Assembly: GCA_008690995.1 (NCBI GenBank)
Contig: VRMN01000003.1
Span: 992,001 to 1,056,000, forward strand
Source of the DNA: Porphyridium purpureum
Lineage: Eukaryota > Rhodophyta > Bangiophyceae > Porphyridiales > Porphyridiaceae
DNA: 64,000 bases
Direction: 5' to 3'
Below the pieces are notes generated by a model. It was not told the DNA's origin, searched no databases, and saw nothing but the letters and a program-made list of their open reading frames with translations. The translations under genes and the position numbers were made by a program. Shown piece after piece: positions 43,311-53,275 of the stretch. The first letter of the stretch is position 1, and the number at the start of each line of letters is the position of its first letter.

Positions 43311-44819
43311 TTACACCACAACTCGTGCGGCGTACTTGACCTCCAGGCCGCAGTCGCCACTTGCCGGTGGACCCCCTGTGAACTCTTCAAATCGGATAGG
43401 TTGCATGACTTGCCTCGTGAAGCAGGTCGAAGCGCCTCCCGCAGCAAATACATACCGGATGCCGCATACGGTGTCCTGGCAGAGAAAGTTGCTCCCCGAC
43501 GTCCCAATGACTTCTGTACCATCGCACGGAATTGAGGCGGTGTCCTGCTCGCAGGGGAAGGTGTTGAATGCACTTGGGTCAAAAGGTACTGCCCCAAACG
43601 CATTAAACACAGAGTTGTCAATCACTCCACATGACACTTCAAAGTTCACATCCGTCACGCAGGCATAGTTATGTCCTGTGGTGATCTGTGTTGCAGTGAT
43701 TCCAGCAAGACCCCCGATGATCGGTCCGGGATTATCATTCACTTCATTTGGATCCACAACGCACGTAACTTGGTCATTGGAGTTTCGAAGCCCGCACACG
43801 ACGTAATCGCCAGCGCCCAGAGTGTACAGACCCTGTTTGAATGTGACGCCAGATGAAACACCCGCGAGTAAACCAGGACCGTAGCACGAAAGAGAGCCCG
43901 AGCTTGAGAGACCACACCAATTTGCTGGTCCAACCGCAAGGGAGCCCCACGTCGATGGGGTACCGGGCACGGTCGTTGACGCGTCCTCCTGGTAAAACGT
44001 TGTTCCACTCCCGTCCATTCGCCAGTCGCGCAAAAACATAGTCCCTCCGCAGTAGATTCTACCAGCGAGGGTAAGCACGCACGTGAAGCGGAACCCACAA
44101 CCGACCTCCACATACGGGTCGGACGACGTAGAAGGTGTACCCATGACAAAGTTCGTGATTGAGCCGGACACCACCTCGCCGTACTCATTACCCCAGCATT
44201 CAAGCATGATCGATGACCGAAACGCCGTGTTGGTCGTGGTCTCAAGCAACAGAAGCGTAGACTGGTCAACCAGCGTCGAGTCGTAAGTGAGGGCGCACGC
44301 GTGGTCAAATCCGGCGCCGAGACGAAATGCCGAGTCCTGCGTGACGCTCGATGTATCAGAAGGGAAGAAGGGAGACTCGCCCACGTTGGCCAGGACCTTT
44401 ATGGCCTGAGTCCCTTTCTCCATGTACACAACGTACTGTCCCGCCGCCGTAGTATAATCCGGCGTACTCTCAGAATCGCCGCACCCCATCTGCATCCCTA
44501 CGATCGTGTCCGCCGGGAACGAGTTAAACTGCGAGTTTAAGAACCCGGCATAGAGTCCCCACGCGTAAGGCAGCCCGGTTGTGGGCTGTACGTATGCAAC
44601 CGCTTCCTGGTAGAACGCATTGGCCATCGTTTGCTCCAGATTGCTAACGCCTCCTCGCCCATTGGTCAGTTGCCTAAACACGGCAAAGTTCGGCAGCGGC
44701 TCACGCGCCTGCTGCGCGTCCACGCTTTCCAGCACGACCACTGCGACAAGCACCAGCGCTGCCAGCGCAGCGTACTTGGCGCGCGTCGCTCTCCCCAGCA
44801 TCATCACCCTCGACGCCAT
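43311..44819 (-). CDS. secreted Cys-rich RCC1-like (RCC1-II) repeat protein
   Basis: 502 residues from the first ATG at 44819. A signal peptide is clear: a basic start then the hydrophobic core YAALAALVLVAVVVL, cleaved near SVDAQQ. The ectodomain contains at least four RCC1-II-like blade units in which a Gly-rich strand, a Cys and a Trp/Gly turn recur: GFDHACAL followed by LECWGNEYGEV; VGCGFRFTCVL followed by GRIYCGG; GAGDYVVCGL followed by QVTC; TGHNYACVTD followed by VSCG. Such units form beta-propellers stabilised here by disulphides. There is no membrane anchor at the C-terminus. A cell-wall or extracellular-matrix glycoprotein is plausible; N-glycosylation sequons are few. The function is unknown. 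Confidence 0.75.
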   Translation of the reverse strand: MASRVMMLGRATRAKYAALAALVLVAVVVLESVDAQQAREPLPNFAVFRQLTNGRGGVSNLEQTMANAFYQEAVAYVQPTTGLPYAWGLYAGFLNSQFNSFPADTIVGMQMGCGDSESTPDYTTAAGQYVVYMEKGTQAIKVLANVGESPFFPSDTSSVTQDSAFRLGAGFDHACALTYDSTLVDQSTLLLLETTTNTAFRSSIMLECWGNEYGEVVSGSITNFVMGTPSTSSDPYVEVGCGFRFTCVLTLAGRIYCGGTMFLRDWRMDGSGTTFYQEDASTTVPGTPSTWGSLAVGPANWCGLSSSGSLSCYGPGLLAGVSSGVTFKQGLYTLGAGDYVVCGLRNSNDQVTCVVDPNEVNDNPGPIIGGLAGITATQITTGHNYACVTDVNFEVSCGVIDNSVFNAFGAVPFDPSAFNTFPCEQDTASIPCDGTEVIGTSGSNFLCQDTVCGIRYVFAAGGASTCFTRQVMQPIRFEEFTGGPPASGDCGLEVKYAARVVV

Positions 44820-45698
44820 CGCTGCCGCACAAAACACCCTTGCTGCCTAAACAATGCAACTGCGGGACGTCCTGCTCGTTCACACGACTACCGCCCTCTC
44901 GTCGCGCGCGCTCAGCCTCCCTTCCCCCACCCACGACGCTCCCACTCCCAACCACCGCCCCCCTCCTCCACACCCTCTCCTTCCGTCCTCGCCACCCTCC
45001 CGTTCGCTCTAACCCCGTGCTTTACTAACAAAACACGCCCGTTTACATATACCCACGCAGCAGCGTAGGCGCTACCCCTCAAAAACGATGGACACGCGCT
45101 TTTCTTGTCTGATCCTTCGCGCACCCCTCAAACCGCGCACTATGGAAAAATAGACCGAGACCCCCCCCCTGAAAAAACGCTACTAAACACGCACAACGCG
45201 TGTCCATCACTGTGAGTTCGTTGGCGTCTATACGCGGACAGCGCCGTTTTTTATTGACAGTCTCTCGTTCTATAGTATAGAGCCAGCGTTTTGGTTGGTT
45301 GGTTGGGTGGGTGGGGTGTGTGGTGTTTTTTTCTGTGTTCCGCGTGGTGCTGCTGTCTTGCTTGTTTGTGGAACCGTCCAAGCCACAAACCCCTCAAATC
45401 GTGCCACTGCGTGAGAACGAACGGCTTGGCAAAGCGGCGCCTATGAAAAGAAGGCTCGTTTGAATAGACACTCTATGTTTCTCGCAATTGACGTCAACGG
45501 CTTCAAAAGAAGGGTCGGGGGGAATAACGCAAGGGGTTGCAAAATAGACCGAACCACTTCACAAGCACGCGAGAATAGAAGAACACACTGGGTTTCAGCA
45601 CTCGATGAAATGAAACCCTCGATATAACTGAAGCCCTGCGTTGAAAGGGTTAGAACAAGGGTCGGCGAGCAACCAGGCTCGAGACCGTGACGGACGTG
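44820..45698. other. divergent intergenic region, low complexity
   Basis: About 880 bases between the RCC1-like gene (minus) and the coiled-coil gene (plus). It contains a C9 run (45161-45169) and a G/T-rich block around 45291-45337 (repeated GGTT and GGGT). No GTACAGT element and no protein-like frame were seen. Confidence 0.5.
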
Positions 45699-47418
45699 AT
45701 GCCGGGCACGCTCGGAGCGGAGCAAGTTGGGAATGCGCTTTTGTCCAGGCTCGAATCGAACGGGAGAATGGGCGAGCATGGTGAGGGTGCGTCTCGTCCG
45801 GTAACCCTGGATGCGCCGGCCGCGGTTGACGATGCTGGACTTGCGCAACGTGAATGGATTGCATCGGTATGTCGCGCGTTTGGACAACGCCCCGCGGGGT
45901 GCTGAACGTTCTGTCATGTGCAAAATTGCAGGAGTCGTGGTTAACAAGATGTATACTCTCTTGAATTTGCTCGCGGCCATTCTTTATTGCTCTTGCGCCA
46001 GGAGACGCTTGCTCGAATGCGCGTCGATTACGACCGTCTGATGGAAGGTCTGGAAGAGGCAAGCGGCATCAATGCGGCGCTCCAGGAAGAAATCCGTCGA
46101 CTGAAGACTGAGATTTCGTGCTGGTCTAATACCGAAACGGTTGCAGAAGAGAGTGCTGGCACTCGCAGTACCGACGACCGCGCACTCGATGATGACGAGC
46201 TGCGTTTGACGGGAAATGTACGTGATCTTGCATACTCGTCAAGGCGTTTGATTCTTCGCGGTTCTTCAGAAAGGAATGTGACGGTCTGATCCACTGTGGA
46301 TGAATGTATCGTGTGATTATGTTCATGTTGAACAGCGACCGGCAGATGACGGGCAAGACGCTGAATCTCGCGTCCTCGAACTCAAGCACCACGTAGACGT
46401 CCTGCAGGAGGCGTTGGCTCGCGAACGGGACATCGCGACTAGCGCTGAAGCACACGAGCGCCATGCCCAGTATCTCGCAGATCAAATCCAGATTCTGAGC
46501 AAGAAACTGGAGTTAAAAGAAATGCAGGCGCAGGAGGCTGAGAGAAGCGAATATCGCGCGCGGGAGCTCGACGAACAGCTCGGGCAATTGCGAACGCTTC
46601 TGGAAAGTGCACAGGCACGTGCCGATTTACTTGAGGAAAGCAAGAGGCTGGCGGATAGTTTGGCTGTTCAAGTTGAGACTTTGACGAAGGAATTAATTGT
46701 TTTGAAGGAGCAAGCGGCTGCGAGCGCTGGACAATACGAGCTGAGAGTTCAGGCGCTGGAAGAAGAGGTGCACTCGTTGCATGAAGAACTGCTCCTGCGC
46801 AGAGAAGAGAACTCGTTCACGACTTGTGGTCTCAACAAGCGCGCGGAGAAGCTGGAGGCGCAAGTCGATACCTTGAAAACTCAACTGGTACGCGTTTGCG
46901 TGGATTCTTACCCGATTCTCTTGTCTCATCTTGGTCTTGTTTTGAAGATACTGACGTCTTCTCCCCTTGACAAATCGTGTGGCTCTGAAATCTGCAAGAC
47001 TGCGGAGAAACTCGTACAAGAAGAGCTTAGGATGCAAATCAAGACGCTGGAGCAAGAGCGCGCACGGGAAAATGAAGCCGCGTCGCTCCGTGCTCTGGAG
47101 CACCAAAAAGAAATTGCTGAATTACGCACCAGGTCAAGGGAAGATTACACCCGCTCCTTGCGTCGAAAGCTTGTTGGAGCGACGCGTCAAGTGGAACACT
47201 TACGTGCCGAGCTTGAGCGCCGAGATCATGCGGTGCAAGATGTTGCCCAAGCTGGCGCACTTTCGAGACCGGCCCGTTCGTTTGTCGCTTTCAAGAGAGG
47301 ATTTGACGTCGGAATGCCATCGAGAGGTGATGAACAGTCCGTTTCACGCATACCTTGCCAGGAAGGCGACGACATTTTTGACGCTGTCGAGAGCTCAGAC
47401 GATTGCTTTGAGCGATAA
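45699..47418 (+). CDS. long coiled-coil protein, four exons, unknown
   Basis: Proposed exons are 45699-45866, 46002-46217, 46336-46887 and 46999-47418 (about 451 residues), all joined in phase 0. Each junction restores a continuous helical reading: REWIAS|ETLARMRVDYDR, DDELRLTGN|RPADDGQDA and KTQL|TAEKLVQEE. Most of the protein is a charged coiled coil with Leu heptads (LDEQLGQLRTLLESAQARA; SLHEELLLRREE). The C-terminus is less certain: a further acceptor at about 47476 would join FDA to VLFGGNGHDIQNDPALS from a donor near 47388, and another GTACGT donor follows at about 47535. There is no family assignment; a cytoskeletal or centrosomal type scaffold is a guess. Confidence 0.6.
45867..46001 (+). 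other. intron 1 of coiled-coil gene
   Basis: 135 bases, donor TCG|GTATGT, acceptor TTGCGCCAG|GAG with a pyrimidine-rich approach. It is phase 0. An earlier TTGCAG would lead to a stop. Confidence 0.7.
46218..46335 (+). other. intron 2 of coiled-coil gene
   Basis: 118 bases, donor AAT|GTACGT, acceptor TTGAACAG|CGA, phase 0. It contains in-frame stops, and its removal joins two helical segments. Confidence 0.75.
46888..46998 (+). other. probable in-frame intron 3 of coiled-coil gene
   Basis: 111 bases, donor CTG|GTACGC, acceptor ATCTGCAAG|ACT, with a TACTGAC branch-like sequence at about 46949. The length is a multiple of three and free of stops, so retained transcripts stay in frame. The encoded insert (VRVCVDSYPILLSHLG onward) breaks the coiled coil, which supports its being an intron. 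Confidence 0.6.
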
Positions 47419-47987
47419 TATTATTCTGAGCATACTCGACGTCGGATGCCAGAGTCTTCGAAAAGACCTATTTTGCAGGTGCTTTTTGGTGGGAATGGAC
47501 ACGATATCCAAAATGACCCAGCGTTGTCGCTTCTGGTACGTCCCTTGCTTGTGCTTTCTATCTTATTCCCTTTCTTTTTCTTTTGTGTGCTTTAATCTCT
47601 GCGATATACGTCGCATGCAAGTGGGGAGCGCGGGAGTCTTTGTGAGCGAGGATGAAAAAAATTCACGCTTTACCTGTCGGACTCGCAACGATGGCGAACA
47701 AACAGAAACTCTAATTTTTTACTGAGCTGTCGAGACCCCGCCCGATAGCTCTCAGGGCTTACCCTTTTGCGGCATGCGCGCTTGTCGCTCACGATGAAGA
47801 GCCCTCAACGCGCTGAACAAGCACTGACTCGCCACATGTATTCCTGCTTCGCGAACTTTCCAAACGACCAGATTTACGTATTAAAATTGGGTGCTTTCAT
47901 ACAGAGTGGGGTAGAAAGGGAGTAGGTTGCGGCCGCGGACCAGGAAGGTTGCCGCATGCTGCCTCGCGGGTACATGGTCTCAGCCTG
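47419..47987. other. 3' region of coiled-coil gene and 5' flank of Cpn20
   Basis: This holds possible extra terminal exons of the coiled-coil gene (acceptor about 47476, donor GTACGT at about 47535 followed by a long T/C-rich stretch to CATGCAAG near 47622). The remainder up to the Cpn20 ATG shows no motif that I recognise. Confidence 0.4.
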
Positions 47988-48794
47988 ATGTGTGATTCGT
48001 TCGCAATGGCATTTGTAGGTGGATGCGTGGTTGGAGCTTGTAAGCCCGGCCAGTGGAAGGTTTGCGCGGATGCGCGCGCGGACTTGGGATCAACAGGGCC
48101 GCGCCATCGCGGAGCGGTGCGACGATGCGCCCAGCATCAGCCTTGCATGACGGTGATCAACGGGAGGGACTTTGGGGACAAAACTCTTGCGCCTGTTGGC
48201 AACTTTGTGCTGATCGAGCTGGAGAAGCGGAAGAATGTATCGTCTGGCGGCATTGTCCTCTCTGGAGCAGTCAAGACCAAGCGAAGAACCGGTCATGTAT
48301 TGGCAGCAGACGATGGATCAAAATTCGCCCTGTCTGGCACACCGATGCCGATGGATTTCAAGATTGGTGATCGGGTGATTTTCAGCTCGCTCGGCGACTA
48401 CCGAGGCACGCAGGTCAAGATTGACGGCAAGGATTGCATCATTCTGTCAGCATCTGATATCCTAGGCACGGCACCAGACGAGGAAGCCGGCTTGACAGAT
48501 GTGAACAATCTGCAACCGGCGGCTGACAAGCTGGTTGTGTTCGTCGACAAGCTTTCGGAATCGACGGTAGGGGGTATCTTGCTGTCTAGCAATGTGAAGC
48601 GGACATCCCGCACTGGCGTGGTGGTGAATGTCGGGCCCGGTAAGCTGCTGGAGGACGGCAGCCGCGAACCCATCGGAGTGCAGGTCGGGGACCGCATCAT
48701 GTGGCAAGAGTACGCCGGTAATGAGGTTGACACGGGCAAGGCCGGCGACAAGTATTTCGTCATTCGCGGCGGTGACGTGCTGGCAACCTTTTAA
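47988..48794 (+). CDS. CPN20: plastid co-chaperonin Cpn20, tandem GroES domains
   Basis: 268 residues from the first ATG at 47988. A leader of about 50 residues precedes two Cpn10/GroES domains. The first starts LAPVGNFVLIELEKRKNVSSGGIVLSG and includes the KIGDRVIFS turn; the second starts LQPAADKLVVFVDKLSESTVGGILLSS and includes VQVGDRIMWQEYAG. Each carries a mobile-loop region (SSGGIVL and TVGGILL), which docks onto the Cpn60 apical domain. Tandem fusion is the hallmark of plastid Cpn20, which caps the Cpn60 chaperonin that folds Rubisco and other stromal proteins. The frame is open to 47949 without an ATG. Confidence 0.93.
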   Translation: MCDSFAMAFVGGCVVGACKPGQWKVCADARADLGSTGPRHRGAVRRCAQHQPCMTVINGRDFGDKTLAPVGNFVLIELEKRKNVSSGGIVLSGAVKTKRRTGHVLAADDGSKFALSGTPMPMDFKIGDRVIFSSLGDYRGTQVKIDGKDCIILSASDILGTAPDEEAGLTDVNNLQPAADKLVVFVDKLSESTVGGILLSSNVKRTSRTGVVVNVGPGKLLEDGSREPIGVQVGDRIMWQEYAGNEVDTGKAGDKYFVIRGGDVLATF

Positions 48795-49116
48795 CCAAGG
48801 AGGCCGCGTGGGAGCGCACCTCGTAGAGTTTAGAAAACCTTCACATAAAGTACTCCGTATGACTCCGCGCTCTCAGTGACAGCGCCGCTTTGCCAAAGCA
48901 GAGACGTAGCGCCTTCGCGCGGCGTTGTTTAAAGAGCCGGCAGCAGTTTAGAGGGGATTTTGACCAGTGGTCAGTGGCCCAGTACAAGGTGGACCGGTGA
49001 GTGACGACCAGCGCGCAACGAGCGAGACCACACACACACAAACACACGGAGACCAACAGTCAGTCGGAGCACAGAGGAGGAATCACCTCGCGCAGGTATC
49101 TGCGTCCACACGCGAG
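48795..49116. other. Cpn20-IMP4 intergenic region
   Basis: 322 bases between two plus-strand genes. It contains a short CA-rich repeat (around 49028-49046). The IMP4 frame is open here, but without an ATG. No GTACAGT element was found. Confidence 0.5.
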
Positions 49117-50010
49117 ATGCTGCGTCGGCAAGTGCGTGAGCGGCGGGAGTACTTGTACCGCAAATCGCTAGAAGGGAAGCAACGAGAGGAGTATGAGAAG
49201 CGCAAGGCCATTCGAGACGCACTCGCGGCGGGGAAGAAAATCCCGACCGAGCTTCGCCAAGAAGAAGCGCAGCTTCGCGCAGCGGATGGCTTTGCGGATG
49301 CCGTGCACGACAAGCCCCAGTCGCACGTGGACGACGAGTATGGGCGTGTCGGTGAGTATACGCCGCGAGTCATTGTGACGACGTCACGTGATGCGTCTTC
49401 GCGACTGCAGCAGTTTGTCAAGGAACTGAGGCTGGTGTTTCCCGAATCGCAGCGCATCAATCGCGGAAATATGGTGATGGGCGAGCTGATCGAGATGTGC
49501 CGGCGGTCTGAATACACGGACGTGGTCATTGTGCATGAGACACGAGGCGAGCCAGACAGCTTGATCGTCAGTCATCTCCCTTTCGGGCCGACGGCGTATT
49601 TTAATCTGAGTAACGTGGTTATGCGGCATGACATTCCGAAAGAGCAGCTGGGCAAGGTGTCGGAAGCAATTCCACACTTGATATTTGAAAACATGGATCA
49701 GACCAAGCTGGGCTTGCGCGTCAAGAACATTCTTCGTGCGCTTTTCCCGCCCATTAAGAATGCCAACAGCAAGCGCGTGATGACGTTTGCGAATCAGGAC
49801 GACTTCATTTCGTTCCGGCACCACGTGTTCCAGAGCACTGTGAAGCACGCGACCAAGCTGGCGGACATTGAGCTCAAGGAGGTAGGCCCGCGCTTCGAAA
49901 TGCGTCCGTACCAGATCAAATTGGGCACGCTGGAGCAGGTCGAGGCCGACGACGAATGGGTGCTCCGGCCGCACATGAACACAGCCAAGAAACGAAAAGT
50001 GCTCGGCTAG
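49117..50010 (+). CDS. IMP4: U3 snoRNP protein IMP4 (Brix domain)
   Basis: 297 residues from the first ATG at 49117, matching the family start MLRR-Q/E-...-RREYLYRK. The Brix domain is complete: PRVIVTTSRDASSRLQQF, KELRLVFPESQRINRGN, VIVHETRGEPDSLIVSHLPF, GPTAYFNLSNVVMRHDIP, FANQDDFISFRHHVF and VGPRFEMRPYQIKLGTLEQ. IMP4 is a small-subunit-processome protein that helps U3 snoRNA pair with the pre-rRNA in the nucleolus. The length equals that of yeast and human IMP4 (about 290). The open frame continues upstream to 48967 without an ATG. Confidence 0.97.
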   Translation: MLRRQVRERREYLYRKSLEGKQREEYEKRKAIRDALAAGKKIPTELRQEEAQLRAADGFADAVHDKPQSHVDDEYGRVGEYTPRVIVTTSRDASSRLQQFVKELRLVFPESQRINRGNMVMGELIEMCRRSEYTDVVIVHETRGEPDSLIVSHLPFGPTAYFNLSNVVMRHDIPKEQLGKVSEAIPHLIFENMDQTKLGLRVKNILRALFPPIKNANSKRVMTFANQDDFISFRHHVFQSTVKHATKLADIELKEVGPRFEMRPYQIKLGTLEQVEADDEWVLRPHMNTAKKRKVLG

Positions 50011-50016
50011 CGTCGC

Positions 50017-50079
50017 ACTGTACTTCATAGGTACTGTTTTGGCATTGTGAAAAAAAGGAGAGCAACAACTGAACTGTAC
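50017..50079. promoter_or_regulatory. two ACTGTAC elements upstream of the sugar transporter
   Basis: ACTGTAC at 50017-50023 and 50073-50079, which are 176-238 bases before the ATG at 50255. They lie in the 244-base gap between IMP4 and the transporter. Confidence 0.45.
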
Positions 50080-50254
50080 CGCATGTCAATGTGGCATTGC
50101 ATTGCCATGCTGCATTCCCGGCGTTGCAGGCCAACAAGTGGGGCTTGTGGTTGAGGCGGGAAGGCTTGGCGATAACTGTGAGAAGCACAGCGAAGGGTCC
50201 GTTTGTTCGATTCTTGCTCGGGCGCCGCAACGGCCACAGGTGGAAAGTGGAAGG

Positions 50255-51736
50255 ATGGAGCCGCTGCCGCAATGGCGGCTGATCATGCTGGCGCTGGCGA
50301 TGTGCGGCGTGCAGATATGTTACGCCGTGCAGATAGGCCACGGTACACCGCAGCTCGAGATCCTAGGGATGGACACCGCGTACGTGAGCCTGGCGTGGCT
50401 GGCTGGGCCGCTGAGCGGGCTGATTGTGCAGCCACTGGTGGGCGCCCTGTCCGATAAGACGCCATGGAGCTTGGGCAGGAGAAGACCCTTTCTCATCATT
50501 GGCTGCGTCCTCTCGTCGCTTGCGTTGCTCATGTTTTCCAACGCAAAATCGCTGGGCGCCTTCTGCGCACGCATACTGAGTGGTTCGTCCAAGGCGTGGT
50601 CAATTATGTTTGGCGTGCTTGGCTTCTTCTTCCTTGATTTCTCTGTCAATGCTATCCAGGGACCCCTGCGCGCGTTGCTTACCGACGTGACGCCGCAAGA
50701 GCAACAAGCGACCGGTAATGCGTACTTTGCATTCATGGTTGGGCTGGGCAACTTGCTGGGCAGTTATTTGGGCTCTTTAAACCTGATGAAGCTGAGAATA
50801 CCGTTGTTCACCGCAAACATTCAGGTGCTCTTTTTCCTGGCAATGCTGCTGCTTGACATCACCATAGCGTGCTGCTGTATTTTCACAAAGGAGAGGTCTC
50901 TCGCGGAAGTGCTGCATGACAGAGAGCTAGAGCGCTTGGAGGAGGAGCGAATGGATTCGGCTTCTAGCGACGCAGGAAAGACCGCAGTCGAGACGAGCGG
51001 TATGAGAGCCGCCTTGCGGCTTGTTGTGAAAGAGGCTCCGCGCCCGTTCTGGCAAGTGTTCGCGGTACAGTTCTGTGCGTGGTTCGGCTTCTTCTCCATC
51101 ATGGTCTACGCCACCGCGTGGGTGGCTCGAAATGTCTTTGGCGGAAGCTCGTCTGCGCCAGTCGGGAGCCCGCCGTATATTCTGTATCAACAGGGCGTGC
51201 GGCTTGGTAATGTGGGTCTTTCACTGAGTGCTTTCATTACGATTTTATACGCGGCCATGTTGCCGACACTGATGAAGGTTTTTGGCGTACGCCAAGTGTA
51301 CTGCTTTAGTCAGATCGTGGAAGGGGTTTTTCTGTGCAGTGCGTTCTTCCTGCGCGGCACTCCGGGTCAGTTCCCGTCCCTGGGCAAGGAAATTGCGTCG
51401 GTTTGCGTGATTGGGATGATGGGTATTTTTATGGCATGTGCCATGACCATTCCGTGGAGTCTGATGGGAATCGCCGTGCAGCGCCGCTTCCCGGACAAGG
51501 TCGGAGTATTTTCGAGCGTGTTTAACGCATGCCAGGCTGCACCTCAGCTCGTCGTTGCACTGATTAGCCCACTCATTCTCAAGGCCACCGGAGATGTATC
51601 TGTAATTATGTGTGTCGGTGGTGTGTCTGCCCTTCTCGGAGCCATACTGGTAGTTTATCTGCGAGTCGGGGTCGACGAATCGTACGAGGCTGCACCTTCA
51701 GATTCATCCATATCCGAGGAACAGTCCCTAAGTTAA
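50255..51736 (+). CDS. sucrose/SLC45-type MFS sugar:proton symporter (GPH family)
   Basis: 493 residues from the ATG at 50255. About twelve hydrophobic spans are visible. The first loop LVGALSDKTPWSLGRRRPFLIIG, with its SD...GRRRPF signature, is diagnostic of plant SUTs and animal SLC45/MATP proteins. PQLEILGMDTAYVSLAWLAGPLSGLI in the first spans and FSVNAIQGPLRALL are also family-typical. A cytoplasmic loop of about 70 residues with a basic/acidic stretch (RELERLEEERMDSA) separates the two halves. Substrate (sucrose, a red-algal heteroside such as floridoside, or a monosaccharide) cannot be told from sequence. The open frame extends to 50102, but the Met at 50255 directly precedes the first span. 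Confidence 0.85.
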   Translation: MEPLPQWRLIMLALAMCGVQICYAVQIGHGTPQLEILGMDTAYVSLAWLAGPLSGLIVQPLVGALSDKTPWSLGRRRPFLIIGCVLSSLALLMFSNAKSLGAFCARILSGSSKAWSIMFGVLGFFFLDFSVNAIQGPLRALLTDVTPQEQQATGNAYFAFMVGLGNLLGSYLGSLNLMKLRIPLFTANIQVLFFLAMLLLDITIACCCIFTKERSLAEVLHDRELERLEEERMDSASSDAGKTAVETSGMRAALRLVVKEAPRPFWQVFAVQFCAWFGFFSIMVYATAWVARNVFGGSSSAPVGSPPYILYQQGVRLGNVGLSLSAFITILYAAMLPTLMKVFGVRQVYCFSQIVEGVFLCSAFFLRGTPGQFPSLGKEIASVCVIGMMGIFMACAMTIPWSLMGIAVQRRFPDKVGVFSSVFNACQAAPQLVVALISPLILKATGDVSVIMCVGGVSALLGAILVVYLRVGVDESYEAAPSDSSISEEQSLS

Positions 51737-51955
51737 GTAAAGATCACAGGAAGGAAGCACGCGGCGGGCTCGTTGCAGTGCGCCTTGCCTTCTCGGCTTT
51801 CTAGCTGGATCGGAGAGAGGCGTGTGCTCAAATGCATCGATACTTGCTGCGCTACGGTTTTCAGCCCAATAGATTCTGGCACCGGCAGGATTGGCAAGAG
51901 TAGGCAGCTGAAGGAGACAGCAAGTATCAAAGAGGCGGTGAGATTTGTCATAAGG

Positions 51956-53014
51956 ATGGTGGCTTTCAACGTCGCACTGGGCGGTGCACAGGACGCGGTC
52001 GCTCGCATCCGCCCGCAGAATTCAAGATGCGCGAGCTTTGACCACGGGTCACGACTGCGACGGTCATCGTCGTGCGCCAGGGTGAAGCGGGAATCAACGC
52101 AGATGTCAGCTCAGTCCGCGCCACTTTTTGGAAATGTGTCGCGATCTCGAACACCGGCGCAGCAGCTCCGCGATCTTCTCCAAAGAAATCCAGACGAAAT
52201 GTTGCTCATGCCTTGTTGCTACGATGGCCTTTCAGCAAAGCTCGTGGAGCGCGCCGGCTTCGAGCTGACGTTCATGTCCGGCTTTTCAGTTGCTGGATCC
52301 AAGGGCCTTCCGGACACGGGTCTGCTGAGCTACGAGGAAATGCGGCAGCGCGTGACAGAGATCACGAGCGTTATCAGCATTCCGTTGATAGCCGACGCAG
52401 ACGGTGGGTATGGAAATGCCATCAATGTGAAGAGAACGATCCACGGGTACGCGGCCGCTGGTGCGGCTGGACTGCTTCTGGAAGACCAGGTGCTCCCGAA
52501 GCGGTGCGGACACACGCGCGGCAAGGCAGTGGTCTCGCGCGAGGAGGCGATTAGTCGCATGCAGGCGGCAGTCGATGCTCGCGATGCCGGCTCAGATATT
52601 GTGATCATTGGTCGCACGGACGCGGCGGCGTGCGTGTCGTTCGAGGAGGCGCTAGAACGCGCGCGCATTTTCCTAGAATTGGGCGCGGACATGACCTTTG
52701 TGGAAGCGCCGCGCAGCGAGCGGGAATTGGCAATGTACTGCGAGTCGGTAGGTGGTATGAAGCTCGTGAACTGCCTGGAAGGCGGCGACACGCCGATCCT
52801 CCCGCCCCAGCGGCTGGAGGAGCTCGGCTTCAAGCTCGCCGCGTATCCTCTGAGTCTGCTGTCCAGCTCCATCAAGGCCATGGAGGTCACACTTGCGGCA
52901 CTCCGTTCGGGCGACCCGGCCGGCGTCGAACCACATCTGGTTCCATTCGAAGATGTCCGATCGATTGTAGGCTTTGACGAGTACGACAAGCAGCAGCAGC
53001 GGTACAAAGTGTGA
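51956..53014 (+). CDS. PEP mutase/isocitrate lyase superfamily enzyme, plastid-type
   Basis: 352 residues from the first ATG at 51956. A Ser/Arg-rich leader of about 60 residues looks like a transit peptide. The fold signatures are MLLMPCCYDGLSAKLVERAG, TFMSGFSVAGSKGLPD, IPLIADADGGYGNA (the metal-binding DADxGYG), LLLEDQVLPKRCGH with the catalytic KRCGH Cys, and IIGRTDA. Plant homologues are annotated as carboxyvinyl-carboxyphosphonate phosphorylmutase-like; the intact KRCGH favours a lyase (methylisocitrate lyase or dimethylmalate lyase-like) over a phosphonate mutase. The reaction is not proven. It lies 219 bases after the transporter stop. Confidence 0.85.
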   Translation: MVAFNVALGGAQDAVARIRPQNSRCASFDHGSRLRRSSSCARVKRESTQMSAQSAPLFGNVSRSRTPAQQLRDLLQRNPDEMLLMPCCYDGLSAKLVERAGFELTFMSGFSVAGSKGLPDTGLLSYEEMRQRVTEITSVISIPLIADADGGYGNAINVKRTIHGYAAAGAAGLLLEDQVLPKRCGHTRGKAVVSREEAISRMQAAVDARDAGSDIVIIGRTDAAACVSFEEALERARIFLELGADMTFVEAPRSERELAMYCESVGGMKLVNCLEGGDTPILPPQRLEELGFKLAAYPLSLLSSSIKAMEVTLAALRSGDPAGVEPHLVPFEDVRSIVGFDEYDKQQQRYKV

Positions 53015-53091
53015 AGAAGAAGGAGAAGATAATGACAAGTGAAAACGACAAAATGCATCCCGAGCACGTCAGCCTCCCTCCCCCTTGCGTA

Positions 53092-53123
53092 TGTACAGTG
53101 AATAGAGTTAGTAGAGGTACAGT
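53092..53123 (+). promoter_or_regulatory. paired GTACAGT elements upstream of TypA
   Basis: TGTACAGT at 53092-53099 and GTACAGT at 53117-53123, the same orientation, 153 and 184 bases before the TypA ATG. Confidence 0.5.
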
Positions 53124-53275
53124 AGTTAAGACGTGCCGATGTTTCGCGCATGTGCGATGGTCGTGAGCGGACGGCCGTGAACCGCTGGAACAAACGCGTC
53201 GTGCAGTTCCGAAGAGTTCGTGCCGGGTAGCGGCGTGGACGCTGTGTTTGACGCCGTGCCGGACGATTCATAGTC

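Noticed and set aside
46967-47725. Plus-strand ORF of 252 codons overlapping the coiled-coil gene
   Set aside because: It lies in another frame from the heptad-bearing exon; only its 3' part may contain a true extra exon.
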